This document shows positions 1 to 12,100 of a DNA stretch of 64,000 nucleotides, in pieces. The notes below the pieces were generated by a model. The model was given only the letters and a program-made list of their open reading frames with translations. It ran no database searches and was not told the origin of the DNA. The translations under genes were made by a program, and so were the position numbers. Each line of letters opens with the position of its first letter. Position 1 is the stretch's first letter. Origin of the DNA: Eublepharis macularius (lineage: Eukaryota; Chordata; Lepidosauria; Squamata; Eublepharidae); the NCBI RefSeq assembly GCF_028583425.1, contig NC_072793.1, forward strand, positions 103,897,689-103,961,688, written 5' to 3'.

Positions 1-802
1 TAAAGAGCATAGTATATAGGAGGTTGCCTTGCGCTACTCTGGCAACTAAGTAAAAGAAAAGAAAGAGCAGAGAGTACCTACTGCCTAGGACAACCCCTGC
101 TGGGATGGGCATTCCATGCTTGGGGAAGGAGAAGGCAAGCCTCTCCTTTTGGAGTCTCCCTTCCCTTCTGAGCTACTGAAGCACACATGAAAGAGCTGCC
201 GAGCCCCTTTATACTCTCCTTCTCCATAGGCACACGTAGCCCATGCAGTCAGTTTTGTGATGGCGCCAAAAGACTAAAGCAACCTACATTAATTTATCCC
301 AAAGATGTCAGTTACATACACAAATCAATGAGATGTGTCAGGCTGAGCAAATGATGTTTTACACAGGCTGAGCAAATGATGTGAATCACAGGCAAGTTTT
401 ATATAAAAAAGGCCTATGTGGCAATCCATGACAATTTGTACTTTGCTTATAGGCTGAGCTGGAAGATGAAGAGCCTTCACCTTGGGAGGAAAGGAGCCCA
501 GCCTTGGTGTCCATCCCAAATCCAATCTATGGAGCACATAGTTCTCTCTATGATGAGCCATTTGAGGTAAGGTATCCATCCAGGCTTTAACTTTCGTTGA
601 CTGTTGTAAAAAGTTGGCTGAGTCCCATAAATAGGTCAGAAACCAAGAATTTTTCCCAAAGTTGGTTCCTTCTACAATTGTCAAAGTGGAAAGAAATTTT
701 TCCAAGATTTTTTCTTCTTTAAATTCAGTTAGCTTATTAGCCTTTTCAACTATCAGGCAATGGAAGTGTTTTGATCAAGCAACCGAGACTTACAATAACA
801 TA
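1..802. other. no recognised feature
   Basis: AT-rich noncoding sequence. Short ORFs here show no family features. A TGTG/CTGAGCAAATGATG motif is repeated near 340-380. Confidence 0.4.
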
Positions 803-1026
803 TTTGTTTCTTTTATACCCTGCCATTCTCCCCCATGGGACCCAAAGCAGTTCAGCTTGCTGTCCTCTTCTTCATTTTATTCTCACAACAGCCCTGTGAG
901 GTAGGTTAGACTGAGTGTGTATGACTGGCCCAAAGTCACCTAGAAGGCTTCCATGGCACAGTGGAGATTTGAAGCTGGGTCTTCCAAATCCCAGTTTGAC
1001 ACTCTAACCACTAACCTACACTGGCT
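803..1026 (-). mobile_element. tRNA-derived SINE
   Basis: Read on the minus strand, it starts with a tRNA-like head (GTTAGTGG, then a B-box-like GGTTCAAATC-type stretch degraded to GGATTTGG), passes through the CCTCACAGGGCTGTTGTGAG core and ends in GGGTATAAAAG. The same core recurs in the SINEs near 41.9, 45.4, 59.4 and 61.2 kb. Confidence 0.7.
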
Positions 1027-1329
1027 GAATTCTTCAGGCTGAAGCATAAATAATTGCTTCCTTTTAACTGTATAGATTAAAGAGTTTAAGCAACATTTTA
1101 TAATAAAAATAACTTCAATAAGAAAGGTGGCATGAATCGGCTTCTTGGCAGGTAGTTTAATGATCATCCATAAAAGGGATGTTATAAACAGGATGACTCG
1201 AGCTAGCCAAATTTCATCAGGTTTTAGAAAGTAAATAGGGTCAGTCCTGGTTACTACTTGAATGGGAGACCACCAAGGAAGTCCAGGATTGCTCTCAGAG
1301 GCAGTTTCAGGTAGGCAGCTTTGTTGGTC

Positions 1330-1732
1330 TTCAGCAGGGTTTGAGTCCAGTGGTACCTTTGGGACCAGCAACATTTTCAGGGTATAAGTTTTTGAGATTC
1401 AAATTGCCCTTCTTTAGATACAAGTAGGAGTGGAAACATTCGTTCAAAAGTTCAGAACAATGGAACCCCCTGGACTGAATAGAGACATATGATTCTTATC
1501 TCACTACAGATATTAATTTCTGTTCTAATCAAGCTGCATTGTAACATTGTACCTTTTCATCCTGACTCCCTTCTTTGTGTCACCCTACCTATCTCCTGAC
1601 TGAGACATAAAGGCTCAGGGATCTCCACACCACCCTGTATCTAAAGAAGGGAGCTCTGACTCTCGAAAGCTTATACCCCTGAAGATCTGGTTGATCTCTT
1701 AGGTGCCACTGGACTCAAATCTTGCTATGTAG
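1330..1732. mobile_element. Penelope-like repeat with inverted tails
   Basis: The same ~90-bp tail occurs twice, inverted: 1330-1420 on the minus strand and 1635-1732 on the plus strand (shared signature: GAAAGCTTATACCC-type core, then GGTGCCACTGGACTCAAA). Inverted or direct terminal repeats of this kind are typical of Penelope-like elements. No reverse transcriptase coding remains between them. A third copy of the tail lies at 63760-63850. Confidence 0.55.
1641..1668 (+). ncRNA. degraded hammerhead-ribozyme-like core
   Basis: CTAAAGA (decayed from the CUGANGA core), one spacer base, stem II GGGAG / CTCTC with six-base loop, then intact GAAA. The G5 position is lost, so the copy is predicted inactive. 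Confidence 0.45.
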
Positions 1733-2006
1733 AGGCATCCAATGGTAAACCACCTCTGTTCATCTCTTGCCTTGAAAGCCCCATAAGGAGTGAACATAAC
1801 TCAGTTGCAACTTGACAGCACTTTACACACACACACCTGCAGGCTGAGGCCCCTGAAAAGGGCTGGTTTAAGCTGTCATTCCACGTGGTGGGCTTAGCAT
1901 TTAAAATGCTCTGACTCTGAATGCCATCTAATCTGTAATGGCATCACCACTGTATCTGCCAGCTAGCAGCTGTGTAGGTTTTAAACAATTAAAAGTGTTT
2001 ATAAGC

Positions 2007-3130
2007 TGCTACTTAACCCCCAAAAAACTGTCATTAATTTATCCAAAGCGTTCTCCACTTTGTTGGAAAGGGTGTGGCGGTGTTGGTACCTTTGCTCACT
2101 GATGGTTGGCTTGCTTGTACGTTGAGAAATTTTGGAAGGAAATTTTACGAAATATACAAGAGATCACAGGTTATCTAATCCCTCTGGATCCAAAATTAAT
2201 TTTTTGAACCAATGGGAGACGGCAAACATCCCTAATATAAGGAATGAATTAATCTGCAATTTTTTGATGGCAGCCAAATCACTATTAGCATCCTACTGGA
2301 AATCACCCCAAATCCCTACTGTTGACAATTGGTTAATTAAAATATGGGATTACTACATCCAAGACAAGATCTCAGAACTTATTAGTCAAACACAACTCTA
2401 CCCAAAAGAAACTGACTTTGTACCCAAATGGTTTCCCTTTTTTGAATTCTTAATTGTTAACGATATACATCCTCCTAAACATTTATCATCTTTTTTCTAC
2501 TGCTTACTCTAAATAATACAAGTTTACTTAACACTACAAAACATGTTAATGTTTTAATTTTTATTAAATGGATGTTTTTTTGTTTATATGTTGATCTGTT
2601 ATGTGTTGTTATATTGAATTATCTAAAATAAAGTATTTTTTTTTAAAAAAAACTCTCCAGCAAAGCTCTACTTTGTTGGAGGTGATTCAGGGATATTATG
2701 AGCACAGAACTAATTGCTGATCTATGTTGGTTTCCTTTTGATCTGCACTCTCTCGGGTGTATGTGATATGCATCCTGCACAATGGGATGTGGCGGTACCT
2801 CTTCCAAAAAATGACAAAGTGAGAACTTTGTGAACTGTACATTTACACTGATCTATTTATCATGTTATTTTTTTCAATGACTGTGACCTTATGCACTGTG
2901 AATGCTTTTGTGATATGGAGGTCTTTGTACAGATCTGTCTGTCATTTTAAAAAATCCAAATGTGAGAATTTGTTACAGACTATTGGCATGACTTTTGATT
3001 TATTTTTGTTGTGGAAAAGAAGAAAAAAATAGTTACGATTTATATTTAAAATAAACCTAGCGGTCAGTATTGTAAAGCACTATATATCAAATATGTACAC
3101 TCTTAATAAAATATATAGGGACAACTAAAA
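2007..3130 (+). mobile_element. polyadenylated retro-insertion with 16-bp target-site duplication
   Basis: The 16-bp sequence aaaagtgtttataagc occurs at 1991-2006 and again at 3131-3146. The right copy is directly preceded by an A-run and, further upstream, by AATAAA (3103-3108). This is the signature of LINE-mediated insertion. The right half (2650-3120) reads like the 3' UTR of an mRNA; I cannot name the parent gene. An L1 3' end (2108-2650) lies inside. Confidence 0.55.
2108..2650 (+). mobile_element. L1-type LINE 3' end (ORF2 C-terminus + 3' UTR)
   Basis: An open frame to the stop at 2510-2512 encodes the end of an L1/Tx1-type ORF2 protein (NFLMAAKSLLASYWKSP, then a VDNWLIKIWDYYIQDK-like block common at LINE-1 ORF2 C-termini). 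It is followed by a short 3' UTR, AATAAA at 2628 and a T/A-rich tail. It is 5' truncated. Confidence 0.65.
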
Positions 3131-3146
3131 AAAAGTGTTTATAAGC

Positions 3147-6100
3147 ACTTGATACATGATGATAGAACTCAAAGCTTGTTAACTAGAAGAGTTTGTCAGG
3201 CTGGCCTAATGCATGTTTGTACCTTGCTTTCAGGATTCTGTCAATGGAGAAGACTTTTCAGATACTCATGGAGTGTTTGCAGATTAGTAAATGTATCTGT
3301 ACTGCAGGAAGCAAATGTTTTCCAGCTTTGCCATTCAGAAGGAACGGAATGTGTTCTGGGTTACAGTGGACTGCTATGGTGCCTTTATGCATCCATTGGG
3401 GGCAAACTGACAAGTGGCCTTTAGGTAAATTGTGAAAGGTCATCAGCTTAGATATACTTCTGTTTCCATTCCTCTTCATAAAGACTGGGACTGGAAATTG
3501 GGATCCAAAGAGCTACATTCATGGAGACTTCATCCATTTTTTCTTCTGAATCCAGCCACTTGTGCTGTGCTAGATACTGCTTTGAAGTGTCTTTCAGCTT
3601 TCTGGAATTGTTTAGGGATGAACTGAGGAGTTAAGAGGGGGAACGAGATCCTTGAAAAGCCCTGTTGCATGCTCAGGATCATTTGGATTCTGCCCATAAG
3701 ACAAAGTTTAGCTATAGAGAATACCATGAGTAATGAATGAATATTTTTGTTCAGGACACCACAGCGAACCATCAGTTGCTCACCAAAATCTTCTGAGCCA
3801 AACAATGTGATTCCCCCCCCCCTGAAACTGTATTGTTGGGCCCTCCATTGATAATGTTCCTCTATGCTACACAATTTGAAATAAAAATACTACCTGTGAA
3901 CTGTAGTTGGATAATTGTTTACATATTGTGTCCATGTTAGAGGTTGTTTTGACAACCTTAGTTAAATTTCTGGTTATTCTGTGAGTATGGTTAAGATCAA
4001 GTATATGGGCTAGATTCAAGATACTATCAGTGAGGAAACTTGCACAAAAAAAAATCTGTGTTTGGTCTACCTTTGCAACTACGTGCAGATTCTACCAATT
4101 GCCCTCCTCCCCCACATTAAAGAAAGAATGAAAATCTTGAATTTTAAGAGGAAAGGATTATTCTATAGGGAGATACTTATAGAACAAAATATGTTCTATA
4201 CAAGCTCAATGGAAACAATATTCTACTACACTTTCAGTTGTCTTTAGATCAAAGAACACAAATTCTGCACAATGTGCCAATGAACATTTCATGTTAGTGT
4301 TATCCTTACTTTGCCATTCTTTGATCTGTGTTTTAAAGATTAGCCTCATCCTTTAAAGGTAAGTTAATGCTGCCAAAGCACTTTAGGATCCAAAATTTTG
4401 AGTTCACAATTGCTACAAGAGAACTGTTCAGAGTCCAAATTGCAGATTTGTAATTTAAAAAGTACAGTTCCAAGGATTGCCACGGTAATTTAATACACAA
4501 ATTGCAGAATAAGTAATGGAAATATATACATTACATGAAGCTTTAACATCAACACATACATTAAGCTAGGTTTATTGACAGCTGATCTCCATAAAAAAAC
4601 AACATCAATTTCTCTTTAGGGCGAGTTGCCTCTGATAGGAAATCCCAACCCGTCTCCCAGCTAGCTGGTGTCACTGCCATACCTTGTTTATCCTTGCCTG
4701 CACATTAGCCTCTGCAAAGAGGTGCCAAGCCCCATCTCATATAGCAGTTAGGATTCTGCTGGTGCCAGTGAGCACTAAGGCCCTTTCTCAACTCATTCAC
4801 CCACACAGCTAATGAGCAGCTGGATTGGGTAAATCTCCAAGCCATCCCTACATGTCTCATGTGCTTGCCAACTTATTCATACGTACCTATGCCACAGCAA
4901 CTCAACACTATTCCTGCAAGCTCTAGTTGGGACCTAACCAATTCCTAAGGACTGGGTCTAATTATCCAATTCTCAGCCACAATAAACCAGGTAGAATGTG
5001 TAGAAAAGAGCCCCCTAAAATCCAGTCTGAATATCCCTCTCCATTCCTGCTCAGCTCCAACAGCCATTCCCTCATCACCTATGAACACTGCCAACGCCAA
5101 AGAAATACAAGTCAGAAGGTGAAGAACTGCTTCCTGTCTGACTCCTCCTTGCTGGACTGACCCAGCCTGGTTCTATTCCAATGGGACTTGGAGACAAAAA
5201 GCATACCTCATTGCCTATTAAACATGAAGACATGTAGGAAAAAAATTGATGTCCTAGAAACTGCAAACTGAAAATTGAATCAGCATATTTATCTTTGTAC
5301 ATATGTGGTGATACATCAGTTTGATGCTGGTGTGTCCTCCCCTGCCCCCCAAATCTCCCCTACAAGTATTGATCTGATACCTGTTCCTGACTTGCAGGAG
5401 GGAAAGGCAGGTATCTGTATGCCCTGTGGTCCATACACATGTTCTGAACTAAGCCCCGATTCTCTCGCAAGTCACATTATCCATCCCAAGCCTGCTCAGC
5501 TTGAAGCTATCTGAAGACTCCTACCACAATCATCCAGTTTTCCTTCCCTCCATGTAAGTCCTGTCTTGCTTGCCTCCCCAGATTGATCTTACCCACCCAT
5601 GGTGTTCTTGACAGCAGGTATGTAGCAGAACAGGCAAGTAAGAACAAGCAGATGAAATTATGTAGTAATTTCAACTTTTTGTGGCTACCCCCATGGAGCC
5701 AATTCTCTTCCTCTATTTGATGGCCACAAAAATAGGCTGGTCAATTCTCTTAACCTCAGCTAGGCGGTCAGCAGGTGCTCGATCATCCCTAAACAACATT
5801 ATGCGAATGACAATTTACACATACATTCTAGAAACTGCTAATAAGGCTTCTTTGGAATCATGTTCAAGCACTTCTTAATTTACTGTTAGCGGTCAGACTT
5901 GCCCTCACATTATTAAGAAGGCTTATCAATATGGCAATATCATAAGCCCCTCTTCTGTATATGTTTTAAACACAGAAGCGCTGCCTAGCAAGGCAGTAAA
6001 TGGATGCCAGATCCCGGCTGGGAGCTGGAAAATTACTAGAATGTGAGACACCAGGTGAGACCAGCTTTCAGCCTCCATGCCCCAGAGATGTGCAAAGATC

Positions 6101-6250
6101 CTGAGACAATAGGGACTTCCAAGAGTTCTTGAATTAATCTCGTTAACATGCTTTGCCGATCTTCTCCTTATCCACTCTCCCATTCTGGGCTATTCTGGGC
6201 TCTGATAGCCTCACTTATCCAGCCCCTGTAGGCCATCAATCATCATTGAT
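3147..6250. other. no recognised gene
   Basis: Noncoding DNA downstream of the NT5DC2 gene. The ORFs are short, lack recognisable domains and overlap in several frames. There is a poly-C run near 3815. No RNA gene seen. Confidence 0.4.
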
Positions 6251-6290
6251 AACTCTAGTATTGCCCAGGAAGGGTTACTCAAACTTTTAT

Positions 6291-6418
6291 TGTCTCACCT
6301 TGGAGACCGTTTCCCACCTCTTTGTCTTACCCTGGAGACAGCTTTCTAGTTCATTGCCCTACCCCAGAGACAGTCTCTCAGCTCTTTGTCTCAAGCCAGA
6401 GGCAGCCATCAAGTTGTT
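6291..6418 (+). repeat. 32-bp tandem repeat, four copies
   Basis: Units start at about 6291, 6323, 6355 and 6387, each with TGTCTYACCCTGGAGACAG-like sequence. The array is what keeps the ORF through 6153-6608 open; I do not think it is coding. Confidence 0.7.
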
Positions 6419-6419
6419 T

Positions 6420-8330
6420 TTTGGGACAGAAGATGCAATCCTGCCCCAGGGTATGTTCCACAGTACAATTGGACTACCACTGCCTCATTCAGTGTATGTG
6501 CCCTTTGGATCCACGTGTGCACACCCTCAGACTGCATGTCTGAACCCCTTTCTCCCTCCTTGCTGCACAGCACTAGATGCTGAAGCTACTTCATTTCTGG
6601 ACTGGTAACTATAACACAAAACCTTGAAACTCTATCCAACCTCCTCTCTGCTTTTCCTAGGAAACTTTATATGTGTGTGGTATATGTTCTTCTATGATTG
6701 CTTTTGATGATGTTTTAATAAAAATCATTTTTAAACACCCATTTGGTCATTTCAAGAGTCCCCTGAGGGAACAGACCTGGTAAAAATTGATGGTGGCTCT
6801 CGCTTGTAACCCCCCTTTGCCTCTCCTTGCATGCTAATTTCCCCAACTCACAAGGAGACCCCTGTTTAGGGCAACATTACCATGTACATAAAGAGATAAT
6901 ATTCAATACTGAATTGTTTGAAACTGCCACTCATTATAGAAAAGATGATTGATAAGGGTCTAATATATCTGAAATCAGAATGCCTATTTATTTGCTACAT
7001 GCAAGTAAGTGAAACAAAAAAAAAACAATTACAGAGTTCAACCAGATTGAAACAGCAAGAATCTTTATCCCTTTGCTAACTTAAACATCCAAACTGGTTT
7101 CCTATAACCAGAGCAAATAGCTAAGTCTTTACATTTCAAGAAAACCCTGAGAGTTTGGCAAGTCCTCAAGGGAAGGACATTCCATAACTAGGAATGGCGA
7201 TAAAGCAACAGCGACCAAGAATATTCCTTTGGGTACGCTCTTTCTATTTGAACTTGGCACTGTTGGTAGTGTTTCCTCCATATAGGCTCTTAAATAAGCA
7301 AGGTTGAAAGAAACATATATATCTATAATCAACACCTTGAGTTGAGCCTAGATGCCAACAGGAAACTACTGTGAGTTGATAAAGCATCTCACCACCATTG
7401 AGAGGTGGAAGTTTCTGAAGTGTCTTTCCCCATATTTTATATATTGCTGTAGCCTAGTCTCATAATGATGATATGCATGAACTATGCCAACACTTGATGG
7501 GGGATAGGAAGCTTACATGTATTGCTAAATTCAGATAGTAAGCAAATGCATTTTGTATACATTAGTGTGTTTCCCCTAACTTTGGGTAAAAAGCAGGAGA
7601 AACATTCATGCTGGAGCTTGGAAAGGTATAGGTGGATACACAGGGTGGTGGCATGGTCAACCTGTTGCTAGCAAACGCTGCCATGCTGCTGTGTGCAAAA
7701 GCACCAGCTTAAGAAGGAGATGGATTCACTGATCCTATGCCAGTTCCCCCCTGCCTGGAGGCAGAGGGATGGATTGTCTTATGTTAGAATCTTTCTTGCT
7801 ATGAGTAAGAATGCCAGGAGCCTTGCAGTAGATAGGTGAACACACCATACTCAATGGCTGTGACTGCCCACAAGCCAAACCTTGGACCTCCCTGCCTTTA
7901 CCAAAGACAGCCTTAAGCAGCAGCTCCACAGTTCCAGTGTTCCAGCTAAGACCATATACTTTAATAGTGTGTGGGGGTGGGGAAGGGGTGCACTGCCACC
8001 TACTTGATGATGACATCAAGCATGTCTTGCATTGCAAATAAATCTTTACAAAACTAGCACATAAGCTGATGCACAACTGCAACGCTGTTACTTCACACAT
8101 TCTGCTGCAAGTAGTGGAATGTAGAATGAGGAAAGTGATGTCTGTGTATGTAGAAAAGGACCCTCAGTCTAGCACAAATGCACACTGCCCTATAAGTGAG
8201 AAATCTCAATATTTCAATTTCTATTAATTTATGAACAGCAGCCACACATCTACCCAGATTCACACAGAAGGGCCAGGTAAGGTGAGAATAAGATTCGTTT
8301 TGCAGAACTGTGTCCATCATTGCTATTTGC
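6420..8330. other. no recognised gene
   Basis: An AATAAA-containing segment near 6718 is followed by CTGAGGGAACAGACCTGG, which could be the end of an old LTR, but I cannot confirm this. The rest is unassigned. Confidence 0.35.
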
Positions 8331-8332
8331 TT

Positions 8333-8338
8333 TTTATT
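8333..8338 (-). other. candidate polyadenylation signal of NT5DC2
   Basis: An AATAAA hexamer (TTTATT on the plus strand) lies about 580 nt after the stop codon in gene sense and would give a 3' UTR of ~0.6 kb (8300-8916). No cDNA evidence is available; another signal further left could be used. Confidence 0.35.
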
Positions 8339-8916
8339 GTTTCTTATACTGTGCTCAATTGGTTCTTTTAATCACATGTTAGCACCTTCAAATTTATGTA
8401 TGCATTCATATGAAGTCTTTTAAAATAGAAATCTATTTTAGTTATTTTCACAATTCTAATGCACTGTGTATCAATGGTAAGGCAAAAGTGATGCAGGATA
8501 CTGAACTACATGTCAGGGCTAAGGTCTTAGCACTCTTACAAAAGGATGAACAAACGTTACAATTTTGCACTATCACAGCTAATGTACTTCTCAATGCAAC
8601 ACTTCTGTGCAGACAAGGCCAAATAGGACTGTTTAGCATATAAAGTGCTGAAAATACCAGTCACCTGTATTTCAGATTTAAGGCCAAGGCCCTGATTTGA
8701 ACATCTTGGGCAAATTCCCTTGGAGAAAAAATAAATTTTAATTTTTTAAAAACTTGGTTACTTCTTATCAGTAAAGCATTTTGATGACATATTTTTTCTA
8801 CCTTCCTTCAATCCATTCCAAGTGCCTTCTCTCAGGAAGTGCTGGGAGGCACAGTGCAACAATGGCCAGGCAGTAACTAGGTGGGAATGTGTGACAGGGC
8901 AGTCATGCACAGCCTT

Positions 8917-9178
8917 TCACCGGATATGCACCATTTCCTCTAAGAATGGCGTCTTCATGCAACCAGTACAGAGCTGATCCATCCAGAGGGGAGCTTCATG
9001 CTGCAGAGGGGTTCGCCGAGGGTAGAAGGTGAAGTTCACATCATAGTTCAGCAGGCAACTGATTGATGCCATGTAGATGTCAGAAAAACGAATCAGTCTT
9101 CTAGAAAAGTAGGTTGGGTTGTGGAAGGTTCGAAAAATACTTCCAAACTGGGGGTTAAACAGGTTTTTTGTAAGTGAC
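8917..9178 (-). CDS. NT5DC2: NT5DC2 terminal coding exon with stop codon
   Basis: The acceptor is TTTCAG and the coding part is 262 nt including the TGA stop at 8917-8919. It encodes 86 full residues including [39 protein letters not shown] and the terminal [16 protein letters not shown]. These match the family C-terminus closely; the end of the protein agrees in length with NT5DC2 as I remember it. Confidence 0.95.
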
Positions 9179-12100
9179 CTGAAAGAAGAGAGTTTGATAT
9201 TATTAGGGACATCACCAACAATTTGGATTTTATCCATTCATAACGGCTATGCTAGGTTTTCCCTGAAGGTGCCACCATTATCCTCCTTTAAACATGAAAG
9301 CTTTGAAGGTAGAGGAAACTTCATGCAACAGGTGAAAAATGTCCGGCACTGTATTCATCAGCCCTCAAAAGGAACCATCTGTGCCCTTGCAACTCTATCT
9401 GACCACACAACAGAAGTGCAAATAGGTTTAAAGGGGGAACATTCAATATCAAGCGGGGGGGGGGGCAGGGAGGGAGAGAATTCACACATGAAAATGTTTT
9501 GCTAGATGCAAACTGTTTCCATAATTGTTGATATGAGTGTGATGTTTAACAGAGATACTAACTTGACTTTGCCATTTGTATAGTATGGTAAAGACAGTCA
9601 GATTTTTTAAAAAGTGAGTAATGATAAGAGTCACCTAATTTCCTGTCTTTCTTTCATCCACTCCAGCAACACTTGCTTTGATTCAGCATCTTGATACATC
9701 TAAAATTTTTAAAAAGATTTGATTTTGAACATGTCTATTCTAAAGATCAGTTTTCTATTACAGTAAATAACCATTATGACACTTTTTTATAATGTTGTAG
9801 ATGTCAGTTAACACACATTTGTGGATGGATTCTATTGTTTAACAATTATGAATTTCCATTTTTTGTAGATTGTATTTAATAAGTGTAGTCTATGAAGAGC
9901 ATATCTTTAAAAATGTGAACCATGAAATTACTTTAGATACATTTTAGGTATCAGATAGTAAATACAGCTTTAATGAAAGGTAAAACTGAGGTGATAGTGA
10001 AGTATGAGATTATTCTTCACACCACCCTCTATAAATAAAATCTTTGTCAGGGACATAGTAAAGAATAGGTATTACAAGAATCTGCCACTAATGTTCACAG
10101 CTGGGGAAGAGGGAATCTCCTCTGGCAGGGAGTTTTGTTGGGATTTTTTTGCAGCTATTGCAAAATGCTATTGCAAAGCCTTGCATTCCTCTTGCCGTTT
10201 TATAGAAGAAATAGAGAAGTCTACACTTACTCCTCATTTCTGTATCAATTTATTTCCCCTTTGACTAGGACTATGAGCCTTAGCCAGCTATTGGGATGAC
10301 AGCGGCAGGAATAAGGCAGCTCTCTTAATCAGAATATAGCCACAGCCAGCAGCTGTCAACAAATGAACCAGGAGGCTCTTGACATTTCTTCTGGTTATTG
10401 CATCGTGGTGACCAGGACATTTGTTTAATGTAAGAGCTATGGAGACTCTAATAACCACACAAGATGATGCATTTCTTGCTGTCACCTGGTCTTCTGGTCT
10501 ATTTTACCTGCATCCTCTCCAGAAGTCCTGTAAGTGCCTGTTGCCAAGTCAAAGAGTGCATGTATTGCTCTGTATTAATGATACAGATTTCTGTTTCCAG
10601 TTCTGGAACAATGGCTCCTGTCCTCCAACCATGAAGCAGCATAAGATCCTAACACAGAAGAATGCAGCAGAGTATAAGACTGTATTTATTTTATTTATTT
10701 ACATTATTTACCATCTGCTTTTCTGAATAAAACTCAAGGTGGATTACACAGTGTGTTAGTACAATCAATTTCAAGAGCATTTAATCATCGCCATCAATTT
10801 TACTGTGATAGCTCACAGCCTTAGCAATTGTCATCAACATCAGAAGAGCATTTCAATAAACAATGTAACAGAGTATATAAATGGAAATGTGCAAAGGTTT
10901 AAAACTAGCAGAAAGCCAATACAGTGTTGAACACATGCTGAAACAGAGCATAAGCAATCCTAAGACTGACATAATAAACAACATAAAACTACCCAGCAGG
11001 ATCATACTTAAAATGTACAGATTGTACATAGTGGTGAAGTCTATGGTCCCTATCTCTTTACTGATGCAGCTCTTTGAGACCTCTTCCTTACAGTACAGCC
11101 CTCCTATGTGAGCAAAAAGCCCTCTTGAATAATTCAGTTGTGTATTATTTGTGGAAAGCCAGGAGACTGGGAACTTTTCTGAGCTCTTCAGGTAGGCTGT
11201 TCCATGAGGTGGGGGCCACCACAGAGAATGCACATGTACGAGCAGCTGTTGATTTTGCCAAGTGGTATAGGCAGAAGACCTTGGCCATTTCCATACGGCT
11301 TACCTGAAGCTGGGCCATGCCGCAACGTTGCGGATCGTGCCGGGGAAAACACGAAATATCGCATTTTCTCGCGCGAGTTTTGCACGCTGTCGCACAAAAC
11401 TCGCGCGAGAAAACGCGATATTTCGCGTTTTCCCTGGCACGATCCGCAACGTTGCGGCATGGCCCGGCTTCAGGTAAGCCATGTGGAAATGGCCCTTGTT
11501 TAGATGAGCAAAGCTGTTGTAGTGGAACATAGGGAGAGAGGCAGTCCCATAAATATACCAGACCACGGCCATTAAGAGCTTTGTATGCAATACTTAAGCC
11601 TTGAATTGAGTCTGGTAACTGATAGGTAGCCACTGGAGTGATTGCAGAATTAGAGTAATATTTATGCTCCTCCTAGCTCCTGAAAATAACCAAGCTGCAG
11701 CATTTTGTACCAATGGGAGTCTCTGAGTTAACTTAGAGGGGGACCTACGCACAGTGCATTACAGTAGTCAAGTCTTGATCCAAGTGGCCAGATTGGCCAT
11801 GTTAAGGTAGGGGGCCATCTTCCAAGCTAGACTGAGTTTGTAGAAAGTGGTGTTTTTTTGCAGCTGCCTTGACTTGCTTTTCTAGCAGAAATGCTGGATC
11901 CAGTATAACCCCTAGGCTCTTGAGTCTGCAAGGGTCAGACAAACTCCATCAAAAGCAGGGAGTACAATATCCTTCAAGATCTCTACCTTCCCAATGAGCA
12001 TCACTTCTGTCTTGTCTGGGTTCAATTTAAATTTGTTAGCTTTCATCCAGTAAAGCTACTACTGCTGAATCCATCCTTAAATTACTAACAATGGTTTATT

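Larger units (their letters stand above)
1222..1830 (+). mobile_element. 5S-Sauria-type SINE, interrupted
   Basis: The segment 1225-1304 resembles the 3' half of 5S rRNA (GGGTCAGTCCTGGTTACTAC, TGGGAGACC), followed by the SINE body. The Sauria/BovB-type tail (GGTAAACCACCTCTGTT, CAACTTGACAGCAC) resumes at 1736-1830. The two halves are separated by a Penelope-like insertion, and near the break the host motif GCTNNNNAGAGGCA is present on both sides, consistent with an imperfect target duplication. Confidence 0.7.

Noticed and set aside
6153..6608. 151-codon ORF with repeated sequence
   Set aside because: Explained by the 32-bp tandem repeat; no splice context, no homology recognised.
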